Shown here piece by piece: positions 9,091-20,555 of a stretch of 64,000 nucleotides of DNA. The notes below the pieces were generated by a model. It worked only from the letters and a program-made list of their open reading frames with translations. It did no database searches and was not told the origin of the DNA. Source of the DNA: Betaproteobacteria bacterium HGW-Betaproteobacteria-7 (lineage in GTDB: Bacteria > Pseudomonadota > Gammaproteobacteria > Burkholderiales > Rhodocyclaceae); the NCBI GenBank assembly GCA_002840765.1, contig PHCE01000026.1:1-64000 (forward strand), read 5' to 3'. The first letter of the stretch is position 1, and every line of letters starts with the position of its first letter. The translations under genes and the position numbers were made by a program.

Positions 9091-9840
9091 ATGTCCGTTA
9101 CCATGCGTGAAATGCTGGAGGCCGGTGTCCACTTCGGTCACCAGACCCGTTTCTGGTCCCCCAAGATGGCCCCGTACATCTTCGGCGCCCGCAACAAGAT
9201 TCACATCGTCAATCTCGAAAAGACCCTGGCCAAGTACAACGAAGCCATGACTTTCGTGAAGAAGCTGTCCTCCAATCGCGGCAATATCCTGTTCGTCGGC
9301 ACCAAGCGCCAGGCGCGCGAACTGATCGCCCAGGAAGCCCAGCGCGCCAATGCTCCCTTCGTCGACCAGCGCTGGCTGGGCGGCATGCTGACCAACTTCA
9401 AGACGGTCAGGACCTCGATCAAGCGTCTGAAGGACATGGAAATCGCCGTCGAAGCCGGTGAGCTGGAAAAGATGCCGAAGAAGGAAGCGCTGACCTTCCG
9501 TCGCGAACTGGAAAAGCTGCAGAAGTCCATCGGTGGCATCAAGGACATGGGCGGCCTGCCGGACGCCATCTTCGTCATCGACGTTGGTTACCACAAAATT
9601 GCCATCACCGAAGCCGAGAAGCTCGGCATTCCGGTCATCGGCGTGGTCGATACCAACCATTCCCCGGACGGCGTTGCCTACGTGATCCCGGGTAACGATG
9701 ACTCTTCCCGCGCCATTCAGCTGTACGCCCGTGGCGTCGCCGACGCCATCCTCGAAGGCCGCAGCCAGGTCGTCCAGGAAATCGTCGCTGCCGGCGGCGA
9801 CGACGAGTTCGTCGAAGTCCAGGAAGAATCCGCACAGTAA
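9091..9840 (+). CDS. rpsB: 30S ribosomal protein S2
   Basis: 249 residues beginning [19 protein letters not shown], the conserved S2 N-terminus. The ATG at 9091 follows a strong AAGGAG, so the upstream in-frame extension from 8974 is leader sequence. S2 binds late in small-subunit assembly and is needed for initiation. Conserved blocks include [11 protein letters not shown] and [13 protein letters not shown]. It is first in the rpsB-tsf-pyrH-frr translation group. Confidence 0.98.
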   Translation: MSVTMREMLEAGVHFGHQTRFWSPKMAPYIFGARNKIHIVNLEKTLAKYNEAMTFVKKLSSNRGNILFVGTKRQARELIAQEAQRANAPFVDQRWLGGMLTNFKTVRTSIKRLKDMEIAVEAGELEKMPKKEALTFRRELEKLQKSIGGIKDMGGLPDAIFVIDVGYHKIAITEAEKLGIPVIGVVDTNHSPDGVAYVIPGNDDSSRAIQLYARGVADAILEGRSQVVQEIVAAGGDDEFVEVQEESAQ

Positions 9841-9849
9841 GGTCTTAGC

Positions 9850-9877
9850 GGCGGGGCCTGCGGGCCTCGCCGGTTTT
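9850..9877 (+). terminator. Terminator-like hairpin between rpsB and tsf
   Basis: GGCGGGGCC (9850-9858) and GGCCTCGCC (9863-9871) form a 9-bp stem with one G-U pair and a four-base loop, followed two bases later by TTTT (9874-9877). The T-run is short, so read-through is likely. A partial terminator between rpsB and tsf is known in E. coli and sets the S2:EF-Ts ratio. Confidence 0.55.
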
Positions 9878-9897
9878 ACAAGCTCAGGAGAATAAGT

Positions 9898-10797
9898 ATG
9901 GCGGCAATTACCGCAGGCATGGTGGCAGAACTGCGCGGCAAGACCGACGCACCCATGATGGAATGCAAGAAGGCGCTGACCGAGGCTGATGGCGACATGG
10001 CCAAGGCCGAGGAAATCCTCCGCGTCAAGCTCGGCAACAAGGCGACCAAGGCCGCTACCCGTATCGCTGCCGAAGGTATCGTGGCGGTCAGCATCGCCGC
10101 CGATGGCAAGCTGGGCGCCATCATCGAAGTCAACAGCGAGACCGACTTCGTTGCCAAGAACGACGAATTCATCGCCCTGGCCAACGGCTGCGCCGAATTG
10201 GTCGCTGGCAAGAATCCGGCTGATGTTGCCACGCTGTCGGCCCTGCCGATGGGCGAAGGCACCGTCGAGTCGACCCGTTCTGCCCTGGTTGGCAAGATCG
10301 GCGAAAACATGAGCATCCGCCGCTTCGTCCGTTTCGAAGCCAAGGGCAAGCTGGTTTCCTACATCCACGGCGGCGCCAAGGTTGGTGTCATGGTCGATGT
10401 GATCGGTGGCGACGAGCAACTGGGCAAGGATCTGGCCATGCACATCGCCGCCTCCAAGCCGAAGTCGCTGGATGCCTCCGGTGTTCCCGCCGAACTGCTC
10501 GACACCGAGCGTCGCGTTGCCATCGAGAAGGCCCGTGAAGCCGGCAAGCCGGATGCAATGCTGGAAAAGATCGCCGAAGGCACCGTCCAGAAGTATCTGA
10601 AGGACGTCACGCTGCTCGGTCAGGTCTTCGTCAAGGCTGCCGACGGCAAGCAGACGATCGAACAACTGCTGAAGGAAAAGGGCGCTTCCGTCGCCGGCTT
10701 CGCGCTGTTCATCGTCGGCGAAGGCATCGAGAAGAAGGTTGACGATTTCGCTGCTGAAGTCGCTGCCCAGGCTGCTGCTGCCGCCGCTAAGAAGTAA
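9898..10797 (+). CDS. tsf: Elongation factor Ts
   Basis: 299 residues. It exchanges GDP for GTP on EF-Tu. The N-terminal UBA-like module [20 protein letters not shown] and the core [10 protein letters not shown] motif are diagnostic. An AGGAG lies 8-12 bases before the ATG. The C-terminus ends in an alanine-rich tract ([11 protein letters not shown]), a common loose tail. The gene follows rpsB after a 57-base gap containing a hairpin and is followed by pyrH after 17 bases. Confidence 0.98.
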   Translation: MAAITAGMVAELRGKTDAPMMECKKALTEADGDMAKAEEILRVKLGNKATKAATRIAAEGIVAVSIAADGKLGAIIEVNSETDFVAKNDEFIALANGCAELVAGKNPADVATLSALPMGEGTVESTRSALVGKIGENMSIRRFVRFEAKGKLVSYIHGGAKVGVMVDVIGGDEQLGKDLAMHIAASKPKSLDASGVPAELLDTERRVAIEKAREAGKPDAMLEKIAEGTVQKYLKDVTLLGQVFVKAADGKQTIEQLLKEKGASVAGFALFIVGEGIEKKVDDFAAEVAAQAAAAAAKK

Positions 10798-10814
10798 TCA
10801 GCAAGGAAACGCCG

Positions 10815-11531
10815 ATGACCACACCCAAATACAAGCGCATTCTCCTGAAACTCTCCGGCGAGGCCCTGATGGGCACCGACGCCTACGGCATCAACCCGCA
10901 GACCATCGCGGCGATTTGCGGAGAGATCAAGGCGGTCGCTGATATGGGTGTGGAAATCGGTGTCGTTATCGGTGGTGGCAACATCTTCCGTGGCATGGCC
11001 GGTACGGCCACCGGGATGGATCGCGCCACCGCGGATTACATGGGCATGCTGGCCACGGTGATGAATGCCATGGCGCTGTCCGATGCGATGCGTCAATGCG
11101 GGCTGAATGCCCGCGTGCAGTCGGCGCTCAATATTGAGCAGGTGATTGAGCCGTACATCCGCGGCAAGGCCATCCGCTATCTCGAAGAAGGCAAGGTGGT
11201 GATTTTCGGTGCTGGCACCGGCAACCCCTTCTTCACGACCGATACCGCTGCGGCTCTGCGCGGTTCGGAAATTGGTGCCGAGATCGTCCTCAAGGCGACC
11301 AAGGTAGACGGCATCTACACGGCCGATCCGAAAAAAGATCCGACGGCGACGCGCTACGACAAGATCAGCTTCAACGATGCGATCTCACAAAACCTTGCGG
11401 TCATGGATGCCACCGCTTTTGCTTTGTGCCGCGACCAGAAACTTCCCATCAACGTGTTCTCGATTTTCAAGTCCGGCGCGCTCAAGCGCGTGGTCTGCGG
11501 TGAAGACGAAGGCACGCTGGTCTATTGCTGA
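10815..11531 (+). CDS. pyrH: UMP kinase
   Basis: 238 residues, the usual size. It phosphorylates UMP to UDP in pyrimidine synthesis. It is an amino-acid-kinase-fold protein: the N-terminal [12 protein letters not shown] phosphate loop, the [10 protein letters not shown] motif, and [16 protein letters not shown] and [13 protein letters not shown] near the middle to C-terminal half. Start ATG at 10815 follows AAGGAAAC. Classic order tsf-pyrH-frr. Confidence 0.98.
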   Translation: MTTPKYKRILLKLSGEALMGTDAYGINPQTIAAICGEIKAVADMGVEIGVVIGGGNIFRGMAGTATGMDRATADYMGMLATVMNAMALSDAMRQCGLNARVQSALNIEQVIEPYIRGKAIRYLEEGKVVIFGAGTGNPFFTTDTAAALRGSEIGAEIVLKATKVDGIYTADPKKDPTATRYDKISFNDAISQNLAVMDATAFALCRDQKLPINVFSIFKSGALKRVVCGEDEGTLVYC

Positions 11532-11542
11532 GGGAGAGATTG

Positions 11543-12100
11543 ATGATTGCCGAAATCAGAAAAAACGCCGAACACAAGATGGTCCGGACGCTTGAGACAC
11601 TCAAGAACGACCTGCAGAAAATCCGTACTGGCCGCGCCCATACCGGCCTCCTTGATCACGTTCAGGTCGACTATTACGGCTCGCCGGTGCCGGTTAACCA
11701 GGTGGCCAACATCACCTTGGTCGATGCCCGTACCCTCGGCGTCCAGCCCTGGGAAAAGAACATGGTCGGCAAGGTCGAAAAGGCCATTCGCGACTGCGAC
11801 CTCGGTCTCAATCCGGCGACGCAGGGCGAATTGATCCGCGTGCCGATGCCGGCGCTGACCGAAGAGCGTCGCCGCGAAATGAACAAGGTCGTCAAGAACG
11901 AAGGCGAGGCCGCCAAGGTGGCGATCCGCAACCTGCGCCGCGATGCCATCGCCCACCTCAAGGATGCGCTGAAGAAGGGCGAAATTCCCGAGGACGACGA
12001 ACGGCGTGCCCAGGACGACGTGCAAAAACTGACCGACAAACACATCGCCGAAGTCGACAAGATGCTCGCCCAAAAAGAGGCCGAGCTGATGCAGGTTTGA
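11543..12100 (+). CDS. frr: Ribosome recycling factor
   Basis: 185 residues, exactly the family length, when started at ATG 11543. The AGGGAGAG ribosome-binding site sits just after the pyrH stop. An upstream TTG at 11525 would overlap pyrH and lengthen the protein, and is rejected. RRF together with EF-G splits post-termination ribosomes. Conserved features: [21 protein letters not shown] and the C-terminal helix ending with ELMQV. Confidence 0.98.
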   Translation: MIAEIRKNAEHKMVRTLETLKNDLQKIRTGRAHTGLLDHVQVDYYGSPVPVNQVANITLVDARTLGVQPWEKNMVGKVEKAIRDCDLGLNPATQGELIRVPMPALTEERRREMNKVVKNEGEAAKVAIRNLRRDAIAHLKDALKKGEIPEDDERRAQDDVQKLTDKHIAEVDKMLAQKEAELMQV

Positions 12101-12128
12101 TCGCCGTACGCCGCTGATCTCCTGCCGA

Positions 12129-12890
12129 ATGGCAATTTTCTCCAGTTCGACGCGACAGGTTCCTGATTCCGCCGCCATCCCGCGCCATGTGGCGGTGATC
12201 ATGGATGGCAACGGGCGCTGGGCGAAAAAACGACTGTTGCCGCGGGTTGCCGGGCACGTCAAGGGCGTCGAGCTGGTGCGCGAGATGGTGCGTGCCTGCC
12301 TGGAACGCGGTATTGCCTACCTGACATTGTTCGCCTTCTCGTCGGAGAACTGGCGGCGGCCGCAGGAAGAGGTATCCCTGCTGATGCAGCTCTTCGTCAA
12401 GGCGCTTGAACAGGAAGTCGAAAAGCTCGGGCGCAATGGTGTGCGCCTGCGTATCGTCGGCGATCTCTCGCGTTTCGACCCGCATCTGCAGGAACTGATT
12501 CGCCGTGCCGAAGAGAAGACGGCGACCAACGACCGTCTGGTGCTGACCGTTGCCGCCAATTACGGCGGGCGCTGGGACATCATGCAGGCAGTCAACCGCC
12601 TGGCTGGCGCCGAGCCCGATCGGGCAGGGAACTGGGCTGAGGCCGATATCGAGCCTTACCTGGCGATGAGTTACGCGCCGGAGCCCGATCTTTTCATCCG
12701 TACGGGCGGCGAGGAACGGATCAGCAATTTCCTGCTCTGGCAATTGGCCTATACCGAACTCCATTTCACGCCGACCCTCTGGCCGGATTTCAATAAGGCC
12801 GAATTCGACAAGGCCATCGCTTCCTTCCAGAAGCGCGAGCGGCGTTTTGGCCGAACCAGCGAACAGCTGACGGAAACGCCGAATGCTTAA
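12129..12890 (+). CDS. uppS: Undecaprenyl diphosphate synthase (cis-prenyltransferase)
   Basis: 253 residues. It makes the C55 lipid carrier for peptidoglycan and [16 protein letters not shown] near residue 25 carries the catalytic aspartate and diphosphate loop; [14 protein letters not shown] and the C-terminal [19 protein letters not shown] are family signatures. Start ATG at 12129 lies 28 bases after frr. It overlaps cdsA by 8 bases. Confidence 0.97.
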   Translation: MAIFSSSTRQVPDSAAIPRHVAVIMDGNGRWAKKRLLPRVAGHVKGVELVREMVRACLERGIAYLTLFAFSSENWRRPQEEVSLLMQLFVKALEQEVEKLGRNGVRLRIVGDLSRFDPHLQELIRRAEEKTATNDRLVLTVAANYGGRWDIMQAVNRLAGAEPDRAGNWAEADIEPYLAMSYAPEPDLFIRTGGEERISNFLLWQLAYTELHFTPTLWPDFNKAEFDKAIASFQKRERRFGRTSEQLTETPNA

Positions 12891-13716
12891 GACGCGCGTC
12901 ATCACGGCGCTGGCCCTGATGGCATTGCTGCTGCCCAGCCTGTTCTGGTTGCCGCAGTCCGGCTGGGCCCTGGTCATTGCCTTGTTCATCGGCGTCGCCG
13001 CCTGGGAATGGGGTGCCTTGCTGGGTTGGGGCAAGACCGGCCGTCTGCTGCTCGGTGGAGCGACGGCCATCATCTGCGCTGCGCTGTCGCTGGCCGATCC
13101 GGCGGCTATTGGCGCCGACGGCTTTGCGCCGGAGCAGATGTGGGTCAAGGCGCTCTATCTCGCCTCGGCGATTTTCTGGTTCCTGGTCATTCCACTCTGG
13201 CTGCGCGGCAAATGGGCGCTCGGTGGTGTCTCCGGTCTGCTGGTCGGCGCGGTGGTCCTGTTACCGACCTGGTTGGCCATGGTCCAGTTGCGGGCGCTTG
13301 GGCCGGGCGTCTTGCTGGCTGTTTTCGCCGTCGTCTGGATGGCTGACATTGCTGCTTACTTCGCTGGACGCCGTTTCGGCAAGAACAAGCTGGCACCATC
13401 GATCAGTCCGGGCAAGACCCGCGAAGGCGCTTACGGAGCTGCCGTCGGTGTTCTCATCTATGGCCTGATCATCGGCCACTTCTTCTTTGCCACCCTGATG
13501 CCGCTGCCGTTGTGGATTGCGGCCTTGCTCGTGGTGACCGTGGTGAGCATCATCGGCGACCTGTTTGAGTCCCTGCTCAAACGCAAGGCCGGCATCAAGG
13601 ACAGCAGCAACGTCCTGCCCGGGCACGGTGGCGTGCTCGACCGCATCGATAGCTTGACCTCGACCTTGCCGATTGTTGCCGGCTTCTGGCTGTTCTTCCT
13701 CTACGCCAAGCCATGA
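12883..13716 (+). CDS. cdsA: Phosphatidate cytidylyltransferase
   Basis: 277 residues with about eight hydrophobic membrane segments. It makes CDP-diacylglycerol, precursor of all membrane phospholipids. The C-terminal family signature is present: [18 protein letters not shown] followed by [14 protein letters not shown]. It overlaps uppS by 8 bases and dxr by 4 (ATGA), indicating tight translational coupling. Confidence 0.96.
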   Translation: MLKTRVITALALMALLLPSLFWLPQSGWALVIALFIGVAAWEWGALLGWGKTGRLLLGGATAIICAALSLADPAAIGADGFAPEQMWVKALYLASAIFWFLVIPLWLRGKWALGGVSGLLVGAVVLLPTWLAMVQLRALGPGVLLAVFAVVWMADIAAYFAGRRFGKNKLAPSISPGKTREGAYGAAVGVLIYGLIIGHFFFATLMPLPLWIAALLVVTVVSIIGDLFESLLKRKAGIKDSSNVLPGHGGVLDRIDSLTSTLPIVAGFWLFFLYAKP

Positions 13717-14903
13717 GTCGGCAAAACATCACCGTTCTCGGTTCGACCGGCTCCATCGGCGTCAGCACGCTGGATGTGATCCGCAGCCACCCCGACCGTT
13801 ACCGGGCTTTCGCCCTGTGCGCCCATAGCCAGGTGGACAAGCTTTTCGAGCAGTGCCTGGAATTCCGGCCGGCCTTCGCCGTGCTTCGCGATGCGCCGCT
13901 GGCAGCTGATCTGGCCGCGCGCTGCCGGGCTGCCGGCTTGCCGACTGAAATCCGTCATGGTCTCGATGCGTTGATCGAATTGTCGGCCGCAAGTGAGGTT
14001 GATGCGGTGATGGCGGCCATCGTCGGCGCCGCCGGCCTGGAGCCGACGCTGGCGGCCGCCCGGGCCGGCAAGAAGGTCATGCTGGCCAACAAGGAAGTGC
14101 TGGTCATGGCCGGCGAGCTGTTCATGCATGCTGTCCGCCAGCATGGCGCCAGACTGCTGCCGGTCGATAGCGAGCACAACGCGATCTTCCAGTCCCTGCC
14201 GGTCGACTTCGACCGCGGACTGGCCGCTTGCGGTGTCAGCCGCATCCTGCTGACCGCTTCCGGCGGCCCCTTCCGCAACACGCCGCTGGCTGAACTGCAG
14301 GGCGTCACGCCCGAGCAGGCTTGTGCTCATCCAAATTGGGTCATGGGGCGCAAGATCTCCGTCGATTCGGCGACGATGATGAACAAGGGTCTCGAGGTCA
14401 TCGAGGCTCGCTGGATCTTCGACGCGCCTCCAGCAATGATACAGGTGGTGGTGCACCCGCAGAGCGTCGTGCACTCTGCTGTGCAATATGTTGATGGCTC
14501 CGTCCTGGCGCAGTTGGGCAACCCCGATATGCGCACGCCGATTGCCTATGCAATGGCTTGGCCGGAGCGTATTGACGCCGGTGTCGCGCCGCTCGACTTG
14601 TTCGCCATCGGCCGCCTCGATTTTCAGGCTCCCGATCCGGTGCGTTTCCGCTGTCTGCAACTGGCCTACGACGTCCTTAACGAAGGCGGCACGGCCCCGG
14701 CCATCCTCAATGCGGCCAACGAAATCGCCGTCGCGGCATTTCTCGAGCAGCGCCTGTCTTTCCTTGGCATCGCCCAACTCAATGAGGCTGTTCTCGATGC
14801 TTTGCCGGCAGTGCCGGAAAGCAGCCTGGGCGACGTACTGGCGATGGACGCCGACGCTCGCCGGATAGCTCAGCAGATGATCACAGAGCGGCGTTTCGCG
14901 TGA
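13713..14903 (+). CDS. dxr: 1-deoxy-D-xylulose 5-phosphate reductoisomerase
   Basis: 396 residues. It carries out the committed NADPH-dependent step of the MEP isoprenoid pathway, so the host makes its isoprenoids by MEP and feeds UppS in the same operon. N-terminal [14 protein letters not shown] is the NADPH loop; [25 protein letters not shown] (metal and substrate) and [14 protein letters not shown] are conserved. It overlaps rseP by 4 bases (GTGA). Confidence 0.98.
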   Translation: MSRQNITVLGSTGSIGVSTLDVIRSHPDRYRAFALCAHSQVDKLFEQCLEFRPAFAVLRDAPLAADLAARCRAAGLPTEIRHGLDALIELSAASEVDAVMAAIVGAAGLEPTLAAARAGKKVMLANKEVLVMAGELFMHAVRQHGARLLPVDSEHNAIFQSLPVDFDRGLAACGVSRILLTASGGPFRNTPLAELQGVTPEQACAHPNWVMGRKISVDSATMMNKGLEVIEARWIFDAPPAMIQVVVHPQSVVHSAVQYVDGSVLAQLGNPDMRTPIAYAMAWPERIDAGVAPLDLFAIGRLDFQAPDPVRFRCLQLAYDVLNEGGTAPAILNAANEIAVAAFLEQRLSFLGIAQLNEAVLDALPAVPESSLGDVLAMDADARRIAQQMITERRFA

Positions 14904-16267
14904 GCGAACTGCCGTTTTACCTGGCCGCCTTCGCGGTTGTCATCGGTGTCCTGATCATCTTTCATGAATATGGCCACTATGCGGTGGCTCGCCTTTGCGG
15001 CGTCAAGGTCCTGCGCTTTTCCATCGGGTTCGGCCATGTTCTGTGGCAGAGGCGCTTTGGACGCGATGGTACCGAGTGGGCGATCAGCGCCTTCCCGCTC
15101 GGCGGTTACGTCAAGATGCTCGACGAAAGAGAAGGCGACGTGGCGCCGGAGGAAGCACATCGTGCCTTCAACCGGCAGTCGGTCGGTCGCCGCAGCTTGA
15201 TCGTCGCCGCCGGACCGGCGGCCAATTTCCTGCTGGCCATCCTCCTTTATTGGGGGATTTTCATGTACGGCAGCAATGAGTTGCAGCCAATTCTTGGGAC
15301 GCCGCCAGATGGTTCGCCGGCGGCCATGGCCGCGATCACCAATGGTGAGCAGGTGCGTAGCGTCGATCGGCAGCCGGTGGCGACCTGGGACGATTTTCGC
15401 TGGCTGCTGCTGCAGAAGGCTGTCGGCCAGGAGAGCGCCGACCTCGAAGTGATCAACGAACACGGAGAAATTGCCGTACGCCGCCTGTTCCTCGCCGCGG
15501 CGGGAGAGCAGGGCTGGGAAGGTGATGCGCTGGAAAGGTTGGGCATCGCCTTTTATCGCCCCCAGTTGCCGGCGGTGATCGGCCGTCTGGTGGCCGGCGG
15601 TGCTGCCGAACGTGCCGGCATGCAGGCAGGTGATCGGGTGTTGGCTCTCGACAGTCAGGCGATCAGCCTGTGGCATGAACTGGTGATTCATGTCCGCGAA
15701 GCGGCTGGACGGCCGATCCGGGTAGACTTCGAGCGGGCCGGCCTGCCGATGACGGTGGAGGTGATGCCGGAAACCGTTACCGAGCGCGGACGGGAGGTCG
15801 GCAAGATTGGTGTCGCCGTCGCCGAAACAGGTGAAATCCGCCGCGATATCCGTGTCTTTGTCAGTTACGGTATCTTCGATGCTGGTGCCAAGGCGCTGGC
15901 TGAAACCTGGGAAAAATCCGTATTCTCGCTCGTCATGCTTGGCAAGATGCTGACCGGTGACGTTTCCTGGAAAAATCTGTCGGGTCCGGTGACCATTGCC
16001 GACTATGCCGGACAGTCAGCGCGCCTGGGGCTGGACTACTACATCAAGTTCATGGCCCTCGTCAGCATCAGCCTCGGCGTCCTCAACCTGCTGCCCATCC
16101 CGGTGCTGGACGGTGGGCATTTGATGTATCATATGATCGAAGTCGTCAGGCGTCGGCCGCTCTCCGAGCGTGCCATGGGAATCGCCCAGCAGATCGGCCT
16201 TTCCCTGTTGTTCGCCCTGATGGCTTTCGCCTTTTTTAACGACTTCAACCGCCTGTTTTCGGGCTGA
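14900..16267 (+). CDS. rseP: Site-2 intramembrane zinc protease RseP
   Basis: 455 residues from a GTG start that overlaps the dxr stop. HEYGH near residue 22 is the zinc-binding HExxH in the first membrane helix, and [13 protein letters not shown] near the C-terminus supplies the third ligand. Two PDZ-like regions lie between (the second around [20 protein letters not shown]). RseP cleaves anti-sigma factor RseA after DegS in the sigma-E envelope stress response and clears signal-peptide remnants. Its position ahead of bamA and skp links protease and outer-membrane assembly genes in one transcript. Confidence 0.97.
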   Translation: MSELPFYLAAFAVVIGVLIIFHEYGHYAVARLCGVKVLRFSIGFGHVLWQRRFGRDGTEWAISAFPLGGYVKMLDEREGDVAPEEAHRAFNRQSVGRRSLIVAAGPAANFLLAILLYWGIFMYGSNELQPILGTPPDGSPAAMAAITNGEQVRSVDRQPVATWDDFRWLLLQKAVGQESADLEVINEHGEIAVRRLFLAAAGEQGWEGDALERLGIAFYRPQLPAVIGRLVAGGAAERAGMQAGDRVLALDSQAISLWHELVIHVREAAGRPIRVDFERAGLPMTVEVMPETVTERGREVGKIGVAVAETGEIRRDIRVFVSYGIFDAGAKALAETWEKSVFSLVMLGKMLTGDVSWKNLSGPVTIADYAGQSARLGLDYYIKFMALVSISLGVLNLLPIPVLDGGHLMYHMIEVVRRRPLSERAMGIAQQIGLSLLFALMAFAFFNDFNRLFSG

Positions 16268-16270
16268 ACA

Positions 16271-18553
16271 ATGAATCGATCCCTGCTGTCTGTCCTGGTT
16301 GCCAGCCTATTCGCCATGCCGGCGCTGGCCTTCGAACCCTTTGCCGTCAAGGACATTCGTGTCGAGGGCATCCAGCGAACTGAGGCCGGAACGGTCTTCA
16401 GCTATCTGCCAGTCAAGGTTGGCGACACACTGACACCGGAAAAGTCGGCGCAGTCGATCAAGGCCCTGTTCGCTACCGGTTTCTTCCGTGACGTCCGTAT
16501 TGAGGTGGACAAGGACGTCATGGTTGTCGTCGTCCAGGAACGCCCGGCCATTGCCCGCATCGATTTCACTGGCATGAAGGAGTTCGAGAAGGACACCATT
16601 CTCAAGGCCTTGAAAGACACCGGGATCGCCGACGGACGTATCTTCGATCGCGCCCTGCTCGACAAGGCCGAGCAGGAACTCAAGCGCCAGTACCTGGCGC
16701 GCGGCAGGTACGCAGCCAACGTGACAACGACCGTGACGCCGCTTGAGCGTAATCGGGTCGGCATCAGCTTCAATATCGAGGAAGGTGCGGCGGCCAAGAT
16801 CAGGCAGATCAGCATCATCGGCAACAAGTCTTTCTCCGAGAAAAACCTGCTTGGTCTGTTCGAATTGACCACGCCGGGCTGGCTGACCTGGTACACCAAG
16901 AACGATCAATATTCCCGGCAGAAGCTGGCGGCGGATATCGAGAAACTGCGCTCGTTCTACATGAATCAGGGCTACCTGGAATTCAATATCGAATCGACGC
17001 AGGTTTCCATTTCGCCCGACAAGCAGGATGTGTTCATCACCATCAACGTCAGTGAAGGTGAGCCCTATCAGGTTTCCTCAGTCAAGCTGGCCGGTGAGTT
17101 TGCACTGCCCGAGGACGAACTGAAGAAGCTGGTCAAGATCAAGGCGGGCGATATCTTTTCCCGCGAGCGCCTGAATGAGACGACCAAGGCGATCGGCGAC
17201 CGCCTGGGTAACGAGGGTTACGCCTTTGCCAACGTCAATGCGGCGCCTGAACTGGACAAGACCAAGCGCCAGGTAGCCTTCACCATTTTCATCGATCCGG
17301 GCAAGCGGGTATATGTGCGTCGCGTCAACGTGACCGGCAATACCAAGACCCGTGATGAAGTCGTTCGCCGTGAAGTGCGCCAGATGGAAGGTGGCTGGTA
17401 CGATGCCGCACGGGTTACGACTTCCAAGGAGCGGGTTGATCGCCTTGGCTATTTCACCGAGGTGGCGGTCGAAACCCCGGCGGTGCAGGGAACGGCGGAC
17501 CAGGTCGATGTCAATCTGAACGTGACCGAGAAGCCGACCGGCAACCTGATGCTGGGCGTGGGCACCTCCAGTACGGACCGTGTCATTCTCTCTGCCTCGA
17601 TTTCGCAAAACAACTTCATGGGCAGTGGCAACAATGTTGGCATCCAGGTGAATTCGGCGAAGTCGCAGCGCACATACGCGCTGTCCTACACCAATCCTTA
17701 CTTCACCATCGATGGGGTTAGCCAGGGATTCGACGTTTATCACCGTACCGTGGATACCAGTTCGACAGAACTGGCCTATTACAAGTCCTCGTCAACCGGT
17801 GCCGGCATCCGTTTCGGCTTCCCGATCAGCGAGAAGGAGTCCCTGGGTATAGGGCTTGGGGTCGATTCGACCGATATCTCGGTTTTTGATACCAGTCCAA
17901 ATTATTACAAGCGTTACGTCCAGAGCTTCGGCAATCGCAATCTTTCCCTGCCGGTATCGTTGAACTGGTCGAGCGACGGTCGGGACAGTTTCTTCTTCCC
18001 GACCAAAGGTTCTTACCAGAAGGCAGGCATCGAGGTCGCGTTGCCCGGCGGCGACTTGCAGTACTACCGTGCCACCTACCAGTTGCAGCACTATGTTCCG
18101 CTGAACCAGAAATTCACGCTGATGCTCAATGGCGAACTGGGGTATGCCAACAACTACGGCAGCACCAACGATCTGCCGTTTTTCAAGAACTTTTATGCCG
18201 GTGGTGTCAATTCCGTTCGGGGTTACAAGGCATCCAGCCTTGGCCCTTACGAAATCAATGGCGGAGACGAAGAGCGCCTGGGTGGCAACCGCCGCGTCGT
18301 CGCCAATGCCGAATTGATGTGGGCTTTGCCCGGAATGGAAAAGTCTTTCCGTGTCGGCATGTTCTTCGATGCTGGTCAGGTTTATGGCAAGGGCGAAAAA
18401 CTCGATCTGGGTGATCTCAGGTATTCAACCGGTATTTCCGCGGCCTGGATTTCGCCCATCGGGCCGCTCAAGTTCAGTTATGGTGTTCCGCTCAACAAGG
18501 AAGACGGTGATAAGACCGAATCCTTCCAGTTCCAGTTGGGCACCACTTTTTGA
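16271..18553 (+). CDS. bamA: Outer-membrane protein assembly factor BamA
   Basis: 760 residues. The signal peptide ends at ALA-FEP near residue 20. Five POTRA repeats follow to about residue 420, then the 16-stranded beta barrel with the conserved NSVRGY motif (lid loop 6) and a C-terminal phenylalanine (QLGTTF), as outer-membrane proteins require. BamA inserts beta-barrel proteins into the outer membrane. It starts 3 bases after rseP; the gene for periplasmic chaperone Skp follows directly. Confidence 0.98.
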   Translation: MNRSLLSVLVASLFAMPALAFEPFAVKDIRVEGIQRTEAGTVFSYLPVKVGDTLTPEKSAQSIKALFATGFFRDVRIEVDKDVMVVVVQERPAIARIDFTGMKEFEKDTILKALKDTGIADGRIFDRALLDKAEQELKRQYLARGRYAANVTTTVTPLERNRVGISFNIEEGAAAKIRQISIIGNKSFSEKNLLGLFELTTPGWLTWYTKNDQYSRQKLAADIEKLRSFYMNQGYLEFNIESTQVSISPDKQDVFITINVSEGEPYQVSSVKLAGEFALPEDELKKLVKIKAGDIFSRERLNETTKAIGDRLGNEGYAFANVNAAPELDKTKRQVAFTIFIDPGKRVYVRRVNVTGNTKTRDEVVRREVRQMEGGWYDAARVTTSKERVDRLGYFTEVAVETPAVQGTADQVDVNLNVTEKPTGNLMLGVGTSSTDRVILSASISQNNFMGSGNNVGIQVNSAKSQRTYALSYTNPYFTIDGVSQGFDVYHRTVDTSSTELAYYKSSSTGAGIRFGFPISEKESLGIGLGVDSTDISVFDTSPNYYKRYVQSFGNRNLSLPVSLNWSSDGRDSFFFPTKGSYQKAGIEVALPGGDLQYYRATYQLQHYVPLNQKFTLMLNGELGYANNYGSTNDLPFFKNFYAGGVNSVRGYKASSLGPYEINGGDEERLGGNRRVVANAELMWALPGMEKSFRVGMFFDAGQVYGKGEKLDLGDLRYSTGISAAWISPIGPLKFSYGVPLNKEDGDKTESFQFQLGTTF

Positions 18554-18568
18554 TTCAGGAGTGTCATC

Positions 18569-19072
18569 TTGAAAGTTAAGTCTCTCGTTCTCGCGGTCCT
18601 TACGTCCACCCTACTCGCCACCGGAGCCACGGCGGCCGAGTTGAAGGTCGGCTATGTCAATACGCAGCGCATTTTCCGCGATGCGCCGGCGGCCCAGAAG
18701 GCCGCCAAGAAGCTGGAAAGCGAGTTTTCCAAGCGCGATCAGGATCTGCAGCGCATGGCCAAGCAACTGCAGGGACTTCAGGAAAACCTGGAGAAGAACT
18801 CGGTGACCATGGCAGAGACTGAGCGCCGGGCCAAGGAGAAGGAGTTCGGCGAGTTGTCGCGTGAATTCCAGCGCCGCCAGCGCGAGTTCCGCGAAGACCT
18901 CAATCTGCGGCAGAACGAGGAAAATGCCGCCGTGATCGAGAAGGCCAACCGCGCCATCAAGCAGATCGCGGAAGCCGACAAATTCGACCTGATCCTGCAG
19001 GACGTGGTCTGGGTCAGTCCGCGTCTGGATATCACCGAGCGGGTGATCAAGGCTCTCGCCGAAGGCAAGTAA
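18569..19072 (+). CDS. skp: Periplasmic chaperone Skp/OmpH
   Basis: 167 residues from a TTG start preceded by AGGAGTG; TTG gives the expected signal peptide [23 protein letters not shown]. The mature protein is a long charged coiled coil (residues about 45-130), the jellyfish-like tentacles that hold unfolded outer-membrane proteins. [17 protein letters not shown] is the conserved start of the mature domain. It overlaps lpxD by one base (TAATG). Confidence 0.95.
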   Translation: MKVKSLVLAVLTSTLLATGATAAELKVGYVNTQRIFRDAPAAQKAAKKLESEFSKRDQDLQRMAKQLQGLQENLEKNSVTMAETERRAKEKEFGELSREFQRRQREFREDLNLRQNEENAAVIEKANRAIKQIAEADKFDLILQDVVWVSPRLDITERVIKALAEGK

Positions 19073-20115
19073 TGCCTGATCCGGCGGGTGTAGTTCTCTC
19101 GCTGGCCGACATCGCCGCCCGCCTGGGCGGCGATGTGCTTGGTGACGCGCAAACGCGCATTCATCAGGTGGCAACCCTGGCCTCGGCCGGCGAGGGCGAG
19201 ATTGGCTTTCTCACCAACCTGAAATATCGCGGCCAACTGCAGACGACGCGGGCCTCGGCGGTCATCCTGGCGCCGGAGTTTGCCGACGCGGTGAGTTTGC
19301 CGCGCATCGTCTGCAAGAATCCCTACGCCTATTACGCGCGTCTGGCGACCTTGCTCAATCCGACGGCCGCTGTCAGGCCGGGTATGCATCGTTCGGCAAC
19401 CAGCGCCTCGGCGGTGCCGGCCAGCGCCAGCATTGGCGCTCATGTCAGCGTCGGCGAAGGGGTTGCGATAGGTGAGGGCGTGGTGATTCATTCCGGCTGC
19501 TCGGTAGGCGATGGGGTCACGATTGGCGACGGCAGCGTGCTGTATCCGAATGTCACCATCTATACCGGTTGCCGAATTGGCCAACGGTCCATTTTGCATT
19601 CCGGTGCCGTGATCGGCGCCGATGGTTTCGGTTTTGCCCCGGATCAGGGGCAGTGGGTGAAGATTCCACAGATCGGCCGCGTGATCATCGGTGACGACGT
19701 GGAGATCGGTGCCAACACCACCATTGATCGTGGTGCGCTTGACGACACGCAGATCGGCGACGGCTGCAAGATCGACAACCAGATTCAGATCGGCCACAAC
19801 TGCGTGATCGGCAGGCATTGCGTGATCGCCGCCTGCGCGGCAATCGCCGGCAGCGTCACTCTGCGGGACAACGTGATCGTCGGCGGGGCGGCGATGATCG
19901 CCGGGCATGTGATCGTCGCTTCAGGGGTCGTCATTTCGGGTGGTTCGCTGGTGATGAAAAACATTACCAAGCCGGGCCAGTACACCAGCGTCTTTCCGCT
20001 CGAGGAACACAGCCACTGGCTGCACAACGCGGCTCAGATCCGGCATCTGGCCAAGCTCGCCGAGCGCGTGTCCGAACTTGAGAAAACACTTAAAAATACA
20101 AATACAAAGGATTGA
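19072..20115 (+). CDS. lpxD: UDP-3-O-acyl-glucosamine N-acyltransferase LpxD
   Basis: 347 residues. Third step of lipid A synthesis. An N-terminal uridine-binding domain (to about residue 100) is followed by a left-handed beta helix of hexapeptide repeats (such as [16 protein letters not shown]). The active-site region [14 protein letters not shown] carries the catalytic histidine, and a C-terminal helix binds the acyl carrier. It is coupled to skp upstream and fabZ 4 bases downstream. Confidence 0.97.
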   Translation: MPDPAGVVLSLADIAARLGGDVLGDAQTRIHQVATLASAGEGEIGFLTNLKYRGQLQTTRASAVILAPEFADAVSLPRIVCKNPYAYYARLATLLNPTAAVRPGMHRSATSASAVPASASIGAHVSVGEGVAIGEGVVIHSGCSVGDGVTIGDGSVLYPNVTIYTGCRIGQRSILHSGAVIGADGFGFAPDQGQWVKIPQIGRVIIGDDVEIGANTTIDRGALDDTQIGDGCKIDNQIQIGHNCVIGRHCVIAACAAIAGSVTLRDNVIVGGAAMIAGHVIVASGVVISGGSLVMKNITKPGQYTSVFPLEEHSHWLHNAAQIRHLAKLAERVSELEKTLKNTNTKD

Positions 20116-20119
20116 TTAA

Positions 20120-20554
20120 ATGGATATTCATGAAATTCTTGAGCACTTGCCGCACCGCTACCCCTTCCTCCTTGTGGATCGGGTTCTGGCGGTCGAGCCG
20201 GGCAAGTCCATCCATGCCTACAAGAACATCACGATGAACGAGCCGTACTTCGTCGGCCACTTTCCGCATCACCCGGTGATGCCTGGCGTGCTGATCATGG
20301 AAGCTCTGGCCCAGGCAGCCGGCATCCTGTCGTTCAAGACCATGGAATCCAAGCCGGATCCCAATTCGGTGTTCTACTTCGTCGGCATCGACGACTGCCG
20401 TTTCAAGAAGCCGGTCATGCCGGGTGACCAGTTGCACCTGCATGTCGATATCCTGCGCCAGATGCGCGGCATCTGGAAATTCAAGGCGGAAGCCCGCGTG
20501 GACGGCCAGCTCGTTGCCGAAGCGACGCTGATGTGCGCCAAGCGGGATATCTGA
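20120..20554 (+). CDS. fabZ: 3-hydroxyacyl-ACP dehydratase FabZ
   Basis: 144 residues with the hot-dog fold. [11 protein letters not shown] near residue 10 and [21 protein letters not shown] carry the catalytic histidine and glutamate. It dehydrates beta-hydroxyacyl-ACP in fatty-acid elongation and competes with LpxA/LpxD for hydroxyacyl-ACP, which explains its place inside the lpx cluster. Confidence 0.98.
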   Translation: MDIHEILEHLPHRYPFLLVDRVLAVEPGKSIHAYKNITMNEPYFVGHFPHHPVMPGVLIMEALAQAAGILSFKTMESKPDPNSVFYFVGIDDCRFKKPVMPGDQLHLHVDILRQMRGIWKFKAEARVDGQLVAEATLMCAKRDI

Positions 20555-20555
20555 C

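Noticed and set aside
9016-10665. 549-codon open frame on - strand
   Set aside because: Antisense to rpsB and tsf, no recognisable domain; shadow.
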